Positions 51,043 through 59,100 of a DNA stretch of 64,000 bases are shown here, one piece after another. The notes beneath the pieces were generated by a model, which did not search any database, had not been told where the DNA came from, and was given only the letters and a program-made list of their open reading frames with translations. The stretch comes from Sharpea porci. Its GTDB lineage: Bacteria > Bacillota_I > Bacilli_A > Erysipelotrichales > Coprobacillaceae. Location of the stretch: assembly GCF_009695655.1 (NCBI RefSeq), contig NZ_VUNM01000004.1, positions 1 through 64,000 of the forward strand. The letters run 5' to 3'. The stretch's first letter is position 1; each line of letters opens with the position of its first letter. Position numbers and translations under genes: made by a program.

Positions 51043-54000
51043 TTCTTCAAATAAACTCATAATTTCATCATTTGTCATTGAAGTAATAACACCTTCATTA
51101 CCTTCGACAAAAGTATCGGCAAGATTCTTCTTCTGTTCTTGGATATTCTGAATCTTTTCTTCAATAGAATCCTTCATAATGAGCTTATAGACAAAGACAG
51201 TATTCTTCTGGCCAATACGGTGAGCTCTGTCAGTTGCCTGTGACTGGGCCGACATATTCCACCATGGGTCGAAGTGAATGACGCCTTCTGCAGCTGTAAG
51301 ATTCAAACCTGTTCCCCCTGCTTTTAAGGAAATCAGGAAGACCGTTGTATCATCATTTTGGAAAGCATCCACTCTTTGTTTTCGCTTTTGTTTTGTCGTT
51401 GAACCTGTCAACATATAATATTTAATACCACGTTCATGCAATTCTCTCGCCATTAAATCCAATACCTGGGTGAATGAAGAGAAGACAATACATTTCTTAT
51501 TGTTTTCATGATAGGTATCAATAAGATCAAGAGCTGCTTCCATTTTAGAAGAGATATGTTTGAAATCATCAATGACCATTCTTGGTTCACAACAAAGCTG
51601 TCTCAGTCTTGTCAACATAGCAAGAATTTGAATACGGTCTTTCTTGCTGTCCATGCTGGCAAGTTCTTTATTGGCTTGGGCAAGATGGGCATAGTAGATT
51701 TTACGTTCATCTTCTTCAAAGTCAATCGTCAGCGTTTTTTCAACCTTATCCGGTAATTCTGTTAAAACTTCTTTCTTTGTACGACGGAGAATGAATGGTG
51801 AAATCAGTTTCTTTAATTCCTCACTCTTTTCTTCATCATGTGAACGTACAATCGGACCTTCATAAGCCTTCTTGAAATAGTTGTAGGTAAAGAGATAGCC
51901 CTTATTCAAAAAATCAAAAATACTCCATAATTCAGCTAAAGAGTTCTCAATAGGCGTACCTGTTAAGGCAAACTTCTGCTTACCCTGAAGTTCTTTGACA
52001 GACTGGGCATTCTTGGTTTGCTGGTTCTTGATATATTGTGCTTCATCAAGAATCACAAAATCAAAATTGAGATCCTTATATAAATCCACATCCCTGCGAA
52101 TATAGTCATAACTTGTCACTAAGACATCATAGTCCTTGGCATGTTCAATGATTTCTTTACGCTTACTTGCTGAACCCATGACACAGACATTGCGTAGATG
52201 GGAAGAGAATTTCGCAAATTCATCATTCCAGTTCAAGACAAGCGAACTTGGACAAACAACAATCGTAAAGTGTTCTTTTTGATTTTCTAATAAGGCAATC
52301 ATCTGCAATGTCTTACCTAAACCCATATCATCAGCAAGAATACCACCGAAATGTAAATCCGTCATCGTACTCAACCATTGATAACCATCTTTCTGATAAT
52401 CACGTAAGATATGACTAAACTGATCATTAATGCTATGACGATGGGCTTTATAGTTTGTCAGTTCATCAATAATATCTTTAAAAGCTTCCGAGCGATTGAC
52501 TTCTACATGATGCATTTCATCAGCTGTCATATCAAGAGAATAGGCACGATTAAGATTCATATCCACATGGCCATCTTTTAAGTCCTTAGGCACTAAATGA
52601 TAACGATCCATCATATCATTAACTTCAGCTAATTCATCACTCTCAATATAAATCATCTCACCACTTTTTAACTTATGATATTTCTTTTTCTTCTTAAAGC
52701 TATTCATCACAGCAGCAAGCTCTTCTTTAGGAATACCAATTGAATCAATATCAAGAGAGAGTAAGTTGTTGGATACTGTAATTCCGACCTTAACCTTCAT
52801 CTTTGCCTTTGTGCCAATCTTTTTCAGGTTATCAGAAACATAAATATCGGCATAATTCTGCAAAAAAGCAATACCACGATCTAAGAATTCCATTGTTTCT
52901 GCAACTCTTGTATCAAAATAATAAAAGTGATCATCATGAGCAGTAGCATGGTCTTCAAGATATTTTAAGACGAGGTCGGCTGTTGCTGAATGTGGTGTAT
53001 CAGGCTTTTCTATTAAATTCACTTTTTCTTCGCTATAAACACCCATGACATTGAAGAAAGCTTCTTCTTCTGTATTGATATCACCATAAATTTCTAGACG
53101 ATCTTCTTCTTTGAGATCAATATCTCCCTGAAAATCAATAATGTCCTTAATTGGAGAAATAAGATAGCGATAGAAGTCCTGTTCTTTATTTAATGGAACA
53201 TAAATCCCTCCATCATTTTGATCAAAAGCTTTAATCACTCTCACAAAGATACCTCTTTGATCACCATGTAGACAATGAATAATTAAATGCTGTGGTCGAT
53301 CATAAGTAAAGTAATAGATATTATTCTTACCTGCATAATAACTATGAACATTTTCATGATTATGATTCAAATGATAAATGACATCACGATCATTACGGGT
53401 TGTATTGATAATCATCTTTTGTTCATCTGCAACCATTGAAAGATCTTTGACAGCTTGGGGATTGTCTTTAAGCAAGCTATCGAGTGCATCCATCATTGGA
53501 CCGCTAAACACAAGTGCTTGATCACCATAGTAGTAATTGTCATTGGATGGGAGCTGTGTGCGCATGAAGTCATAGATTTTTCGACTCTTTTCATCAAGAT
53601 CCTGATAATCATGAATCCAGGAAAAGTTCTTCCCATAGCTATAATAGTCATGATGATCCATACGTTCCACAAACTGCTTAAGATCCTTAATAATATAATA
53701 GCGATCACGACCAACCTTAAAGCGAATTGTCGAATAGTTACGATTGTCATGATAAGCCATAATATGCACAGGTTCATGGCTTTCAGAAAATGTTTGATAC
53801 ATCTGGTTACGAAGATCATTCGTTAAAGTCTCAGAGACACTTTCAAGTGCACTAATACGTCTGTCTTCCCATTCACGGCGCAATCGTTCCTGATAGGTCA
53901 ATGCCGCTTCTTGTTGGCGTTTACGTGCAGCTGAAGCATCAGCTTCATAATCAAATGGGAATTGACTTGGGGCAAGGTCTTGTACGGCAAGAATAACAGC

Positions 54001-54264
54001 ACCAGCATGGGCACAGGCTGTATAAGGATCATAGAAATCACAATCACAGCTTGTTTCAATAATCTTGGAGTACTTAGTAACATAGATATGTGGTGTATAA
54101 ATTGTATCATTTACGAATACTGTCCCAACGATTTCATAGCGATCATGAATAAACTCAATATGAATACGGGTTACAGCACCGGAATCATAGAGCTTATGAG
54201 CTAAGTATTGGTTTCTCTTTTGTGAGACAGTACGTAAGAATTCTCCATCAGTAATAAAAAGCAT
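51040..54264 (-). CDS. SNF2-family helicase with SWIM zinc finger
   Basis: A 1074-residue Swi2/Snf2 ATPase. The N-terminal SWIM zinc finger is ETSCDCDFYDPYTACAHAGAVILA (Cys-x-Cys...Cys-x-His). A ~500-residue SNF2-associated region follows. The ATPase core begins near residue 620: ILADDMGLGKTLQMIALL (motif I), VILDEAQYIKN (DEAQ, motif II), ALTGTPIENSLAELWSIFDF (III), and C-terminal LISLKAGGTGLNLTAAEGVIHFDPWWN and QATDRAHRIGQ (V, VI). It translocates on double-stranded DNA and may displace RNA polymerase or other proteins. GGGGAA precedes the ATG. Single gene. Confidence 0.93.
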   Translation of the reverse strand: MLFITDGEFLRTVSQKRNQYLAHKLYDSGAVTRIHIEFIHDRYEIVGTVFVNDTIYTPHIYVTKYSKIIETSCDCDFYDPYTACAHAGAVILAVQDLAPSQFPFDYEADASAARKRQQEAALTYQERLRREWEDRRISALESVSETLTNDLRNQMYQTFSESHEPVHIMAYHDNRNYSTIRFKVGRDRYYIIKDLKQFVERMDHHDYYSYGKNFSWIHDYQDLDEKSRKIYDFMRTQLPSNDNYYYGDQALVFSGPMMDALDSLLKDNPQAVKDLSMVADEQKMIINTTRNDRDVIYHLNHNHENVHSYYAGKNNIYYFTYDRPQHLIIHCLHGDQRGIFVRVIKAFDQNDGGIYVPLNKEQDFYRYLISPIKDIIDFQGDIDLKEEDRLEIYGDINTEEEAFFNVMGVYSEEKVNLIEKPDTPHSATADLVLKYLEDHATAHDDHFYYFDTRVAETMEFLDRGIAFLQNYADIYVSDNLKKIGTKAKMKVKVGITVSNNLLSLDIDSIGIPKEELAAVMNSFKKKKKYHKLKSGEMIYIESDELAEVNDMMDRYHLVPKDLKDGHVDMNLNRAYSLDMTADEMHHVEVNRSEAFKDIIDELTNYKAHRHSINDQFSHILRDYQKDGYQWLSTMTDLHFGGILADDMGLGKTLQMIALLENQKEHFTIVVCPSSLVLNWNDEFAKFSSHLRNVCVMGSASKRKEIIEHAKDYDVLVTSYDYIRRDVDLYKDLNFDFVILDEAQYIKNQQTKNAQSVKELQGKQKFALTGTPIENSLAELWSIFDFLNKGYLFTYNYFKKAYEGPIVRSHDEEKSEELKKLISPFILRRTKKEVLTELPDKVEKTLTIDFEEDERKIYYAHLAQANKELASMDSKKDRIQILAMLTRLRQLCCEPRMVIDDFKHISSKMEAALDLIDTYHENNKKCIVFSSFTQVLDLMARELHERGIKYYMLTGSTTKQKRKQRVDAFQNDDTTVFLISLKAGGTGLNLTAAEGVIHFDPWWNMSAQSQATDRAHRIGQKNTVFVYKLIMKDSIEEKIQNIQEQKKNLADTFVEGNEGVITSMTNDEIMSLFEE

Positions 54265-54335
54265 TTCTCTTCATTCCCCTTTTTTCATTCAAATTATTAT
54301 ATCATGTCTACTCTATGAATGACTACAAAAAACAC

Positions 54336-54367
54336 TAAAAAAGCAGTCCCCTGCAATCAGGACTGCT
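54336..54367 (-). terminator. AICAR transformylase gene terminator
   Basis: 8-bp stem AGCAGTCC / GGACTGCT with a 10-nt loop, followed on the minus strand by TTTTTTAG. Confidence 0.8.
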
Positions 54368-54377
54368 CTTACTCTTA

Positions 54378-55556
54378 TTAATGATGGAATAAACGTAGAT
54401 GTGTGAAGGCAAGAACCATATGATATTTATTAGCTACTTCAATTACATGATCATCACGTACTGAACCGCCTGCTTCACCAACATAGACAACACCAGAACG
54501 ATGGGCTCTTTCAATATTATCCCCAAATGGGAAGAAAGCATCTGAACCTAAAACAACATTCTTATTTGTCTTAAGCCATTCTTTCTGAGCCTGTCTTGTA
54601 AAGACTTCTGGACGGACTTTGAATGTTTCCTGCCAGTTATCATCACCATTGACATCTTCCCAGTCTTCAGAAAGATAGACATCAATCGCATTATCACGTT
54701 CAGCACGTTTTAAAGTATCAACGAATTGAAGATTTAATACTTGTGGTGACTGTCTTAAATACCATTTATCAGCTTTATCACCAGCTAAACGTGTACAATG
54801 AATACGACTCTGCTGACCAGCACCAATACCAATTGCCTGTCCATCTTTGACATAACATACAGAGTTAGACTGTGTATATTTTAAAGTGATCATTGAGATA
54901 ATAAGATCTCTTATCGCAAAGTCAGGTAAGTCTTTATTTTCAGAAACAATATCAGTGAATAAATCCGGTGTAATTTCAATATTATTTCTACCTTGTTCAA
55001 AAGTTACACCAAAAACCTGTTTTCTCTCTATTTCATTTGGTACATAGTTAGGATCAATCTGAATAACACAATAGTTACCACGTTTCTTTGTCTTTAAGAT
55101 TTCTAATGCTTCATCAGTATATCCAGGAGCAATAATACCATCGCTGACTTCTCTCTTAATCAGCTTGGCAGTTACAGCATCACAGACATCACTTAATGCA
55201 CAGAAATCACCATAACTGCTCATACGGTCACTACCCCTAGCTTTGATATAAGCATTTGCGACTGGTGTAAGTTCTTCATTAGATTCTTTTACGAAATACA
55301 TTTGTCTTTCAACTTCACTTAATGGTGTACCCACTGCTACCCCTGCAGGAGATACATGCTTAAAGCTTGCCGCACAGACTTCGCCTGTTGCCTTCTTGAC
55401 TTCTTTGACTAGCTGCCAGCTATTAAGAGCATCAAGTAAGTTGATGTAACCTGGCTTACCATTCAACACTGTAAAAGGAAGATCCCCATCTTCCATGAAA
55501 ACGCGTGCTGGCTTTTGATTAGGATTACAGCCATACTTCAATTCAAGTTCCTTCAT
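54378..55556 (-). CDS. purH: AICAR transformylase without the IMP cyclohydrolase domain
   Basis: A 392-residue enzyme converting AICAR and 10-formyl-THF to FAICAR, the ninth step of purine synthesis. It matches the C-terminal (transformylase) half of PurH: ELKYGCNPNQKPARVF at the start, AASFKHVSPAGVAVG with the catalytic Lys-His, KYTQSNSVCYVKDGQAIGIGAGQQSR, and the end SDAFFPFGDNIERAHRSGV...HMVLAFTHLRLFHH. The IMP cyclohydrolase domain is absent; this stand-alone form is known in some Firmicutes. Strong AGGAGG upstream. A ZTP riboswitch with terminator in the leader controls it. Confidence 0.9.
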   Translation of the reverse strand: MKELELKYGCNPNQKPARVFMEDGDLPFTVLNGKPGYINLLDALNSWQLVKEVKKATGEVCAASFKHVSPAGVAVGTPLSEVERQMYFVKESNEELTPVANAYIKARGSDRMSSYGDFCALSDVCDAVTAKLIKREVSDGIIAPGYTDEALEILKTKKRGNYCVIQIDPNYVPNEIERKQVFGVTFEQGRNNIEITPDLFTDIVSENKDLPDFAIRDLIISMITLKYTQSNSVCYVKDGQAIGIGAGQQSRIHCTRLAGDKADKWYLRQSPQVLNLQFVDTLKRAERDNAIDVYLSEDWEDVNGDDNWQETFKVRPEVFTRQAQKEWLKTNKNVVLGSDAFFPFGDNIERAHRSGVVYVGEAGGSVRDDHVIEVANKYHMVLAFTHLRLFHH

Positions 55557-55580
55557 TTTATCCTCCTATTCAATTTTACG

Positions 55581-55631
55581 AAAAAAGAGCCTACTACCCC
55601 TGGCGCTTCTTCGTGCCCAGACGGTCGGCTC
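55581..55631 (-). terminator. Terminator of the ZTP riboswitch expression platform
   Basis: GAGCC (55627-55631 complement) pairs with GGCTC (55587-55591 complement) around an inner region that includes the pseudoknot strand GTCTGGGC; TTTTTT follows on the minus strand. Formation would compete with the aptamer. Confidence 0.75.
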
Positions 55632-55680
55632 TACAACGATTATACTTCATGTGGTTAATTCCACTTCCGCCAGTCGTATA
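55612..55680 (-). promoter_or_regulatory. ZTP (pfl) riboswitch
   Basis: The minus-strand leader contains the conserved aptamer parts in order: ACGACTGGCGG, AAGTGGAATTAACCAC (hairpin) and CCGTCTGGGCACGA, matching the pfl/ZTP consensus. The riboswitch class binds ZMP/ZTP, the AICAR phosphates that build up when 10-formyl-THF is short, and turns expression on. It directly precedes the gene for the enzyme that consumes AICAR. Confidence 0.88.
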
Positions 55681-55689
55681 ACTACCTAT

Positions 55690-55718
55690 AATATATTATG
55701 ATTTCTTCTTTCAATCAA
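55690..55718 (-). promoter_or_regulatory. Promoter of the riboswitch-controlled purH
   Basis: Minus-strand -35 TTGATT (55713-55718), -10 TATATT (55690-55695), 17-bp spacer. Confidence 0.6.
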
Positions 55719-55887
55719 GAATATTTCTAGAAATTTCAAAAACCACCTTCATCAGTATTGAATATCTTTCTTCTCCATCCTTATTATAATATATTCTTTC
55801 TATCACGGGAGTTTGACAGTTGTCTCCAATTTTTCACTAACCAAATTGCTCAAAACGTTGATTATATCAATACTTTTTAAGTTTTTA

Positions 55888-55915
55888 TTGTCAAATTTGT
55901 GAAAGCAATTATACT
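55888..55915 (+). promoter_or_regulatory. Promoter of the transposase relic
   Basis: -35 TTGTCA (55888-55893), -10 TATACT (55910-55915), 16-bp spacer. The stretch 55719-55887 shows no gene. Confidence 0.45.
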
Positions 55916-55951
55916 AATATAGGCTAATGTGTTCTATAACAGGCACAGGAG

Positions 55952-56160
55952 ATGATGCTCATGAATCTGATTATTTCAGAATCAAAGAACTCTATATCGC
56001 TTTACATTTAGAAATCATTTAGAAAGAATGGTAAATCCACTTCAAAGGTAGTCAAGAAATTAGGAACTATGGAAGAACTTCTTCCTCAACATAATAACAG
56101 TGAGGAGGAAGTCATAGCCTGGGAAAAAAGATTGCCAAGAAGATGATGGAAGAAGAGTAA
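55952..56160 (+). pseudogene. Transposase N-terminal remnant (IS1634-like)
   Basis: From the ATG cluster at 55952 (AGGAG upstream) the frame reads SESKNSISLYI, a TAG stop, KSFRKNGKSTSKVVKKLGTMEEL, and after a frame change near 56128 ends KKIAKKMMEEE with TAA at 56160. The pattern KSFRKNGKSTSKVVKKLG is like the N terminus of IS1634-group DDE transposases. No catalytic domain and no clear terminal repeats remain. Confidence 0.55.
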
Positions 56161-56185
56161 AGAAGAACCTCCAACGAGGTTCTTC
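56155..56185 (-). terminator. GH84 gene terminator
   Basis: 10-bp perfect stem GAAGAACCTC / GAGGTTCTTC with a 4-nt loop; the minus-strand tail TTTACTC is only moderately T-rich. Confidence 0.65.
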
Positions 56186-56194
56186 CTAAAAATA

Positions 56195-59100
56195 TTAAGC
56201 TTCTTTCTTCTTTAATAATACATAACCTAATAATGAGATCATTGAGAAGAATGCGAATACTCCTACCATAGCAGTATCACCAGTTGCTGGTTTAGTACTT
56301 GGTTTTACTTCTTGTTTAGTACTTGATTTTACTTCCGGTTTAGTTGTTTCTTCTGGTTTAGAAGGAGTAGTAGTTTTTTCTTCAGGAATACTTGGTGTAG
56401 TAACTGGTAACTTTTCTAATGCTTCCATAGCTTTTCTTAAGTCTTCAGTTAATGCATCTACTTCTTCCTGAGTTAATTCATTCTTATTTTCTAATGCTTT
56501 TTCAGTTGCTTCAATGACGTCTAATAAGTTCTTATAGCTCTTTTCTGTATATAACTTACTATCAGTCTTTTTAGCCTGATCAAGTAATAGTTCAAGTTCA
56601 GCTGTATTACCACAAGTAACAAGCTTCTTAGAAGCTTCTTCTAACTTATTAGTTAAAGCTTCAATTTCATCACTTGTATGTTCAGCTTTTAATTCTTCTT
56701 TGATTTCATTTAATGCAAGTTCAAAGTCTTTCCAGCTAGATGCTGTATAGTCTTCTTCTTTATAAGAAGCCATTCTATTTTCTAATGCTTTTATTTCTGT
56801 ATCAGTTGCTTTAAGAACTAAGTTCTTTCTTGCATCCTGTAATGCCTTATAAGCATCTTCTATTTCAATAACAGTTGCATCTTCTTTACTTAAGATGTCT
56901 TCTGCATTCTTTAATGCTTCTTTAAACGGTTTTACTGTAGAAGTTAAGTAAATAGAAGTATCTAAAGTATTTAAGTTATTAGAATCGATATAGTTTCTAA
57001 GTTCCTGTTTACTCATAGATGCTTTAGTGACAAGTCCTGCTTTAGCCTGATGTAATGATTCAATCATTGTATTGACTTCATCTTCAGTCGCATCTCTATT
57101 AGTCACTAGTTTCTTTGCTTCTACTAATACTTTTTCTAATGCGTTATAGCTTTCTTCTGTATAGTCATCTTTAGAAAGCTTTTCAATATCTTTAATTTCT
57201 TGATCGAGAGCTTTTAAATCACCACGTACTACTAATGCATTATAAGAAGCTTTAAGGTTAGCTTTTGCAGTTTCTAAGGCATCCTTTTCACCCATCTGAG
57301 TGTTATATACTTCTAATGCTTTAGTTCTTGCTGTCTGATGTGCTTTATAACTTGTTGCAGTGTACTTATCTTCATCTACATGTAAAGAGTCAATGTAGTT
57401 CTTCAAATCCTTAGCACTTTCACTCTTATATTCATCATTAGTTAATGTAATAATTTCAGAAATAGTAGGAATATGGTTTTCTTCCCATTCAAACTTTAAC
57501 TTATATACATTACCATGAGGAATATAGAATTCATTTAAAGATTTTCTTAAAGTACCTAACTGTACCCATTCTTTATCTTCTTCAGGTACATTTCTAGCTG
57601 TTACTTCTTTATCAATCAATGCATATACCTTTGCATTGCTGATTTCACCCTTCTGGATAATATTGAATTTCTTTACATCAAGCTTATCAGAAAGAGTATA
57701 AGTGATATAACCTGCTTTATTTGATCCTGGTTTATAAGCTGTTAAAAGGTCACCATCAATCATATACTGAGGTTTATAACCTTTTGCTTCTGTTACACTA
57801 GAATCAAATGTAGGATCATTATCTTCAGGTGCATATTCTCCATCATTAATCATGATTTCGTTGAATACAACAGCTCTAGAATGGTTAGATGCTGTAAATA
57901 GGATTTTTAAGTAACGTGCTGGAACATGGTCTGCAGTGCCTGATACATATACTTTGTTTGGATATGTACTAGATGCTCTGTATCCTGCATCAGAATCGAT
58001 ACACTGAACATCTTTATCTCCAATATTTTCAACATCATCACCAATTGTCACAACATCTGTCCAGTTTTCTAAATCACTAGAAACACTAATCACAGCATCT
58101 CTAATATAGTTCTTTGCAGTATCCTGACAATACATGGCAATTTTATCAATATTTCTCATCTGACCTAAGTCATAGATAATATACTGATCCTTTTGTGGAA
58201 GGTCACCAAATTCAGTTGTAGAATCAATGTTGCCATCAAATGCAGCCCCATTGTTTCTAGAATCTTCTATAACACCCCAAGAAGGGTCAACAGTCATAGT
58301 TGTCTTATATAAGTATGGTGCTGTAACTTCTGTAGAATGTACCACAAACTTATTCATAGTTAACTTCACATCAGAACTCTTCTTATTGATTAAACGTACA
58401 TAACGCGCATCTGGAAGGTTCTTGTTTAAGTCTTTCACTTCTACCCAGTCATGTGCATTCACTGAAGCTTCTAATACAACATCACCTGTATAATCAAGTT
58501 CTAACTGTTTTAGATCTTTAACTCTTGATAACTTCACGCCTACATACTGTTTAGGTGCTAAAGTCATTTCTTTTGTATACACTAAATCAGTCTGGTCTAG
58601 TGTACTCTTAGAATGTAATTTATAGTCTGTATTTGTGTAAACAGCCTTGTCATCATATTCATTCACTACATCAGTATGGTTGAATGTCTTTGCCTTCCAC
58701 CAATAACCTGCTGTATTACTTGAAAGATGTAATTCAAGGTTTCTTACACGAATTGCCTTAGCTGTTATATTCTGATCTTCTACATTTAAATGAACAGTAG
58801 CATCACCAGCATATTCTTTTAATGTCTTCCAGTTAGTTCCATCAACACTGTATTCTAATGCATATCTAGTGATCTTATCAGTACCACTATCCTGTACGAA
58901 GTTGATAGTACCTAGTTTCTTAGGGTTATTGAATGTAAGAGTCACTGCCGCATCTACTGGAATATAGTCCTTGATTTCTCCTGCTTTATATGGAGATTCA
59001 GCAAAATGCGCATATGTAGATTCATTATTATCTAATAAGTTATCTAATGAACCACCCTTTACATCAATCTTAGTCATAGATAATGTACCCTTATCAGTGC

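Noticed and set aside
53455-54204. Several open frames antisense and out of frame within the SNF2 helicase gene
   Set aside because: They lie entirely inside a well-supported 1074-codon gene and have no own signals.
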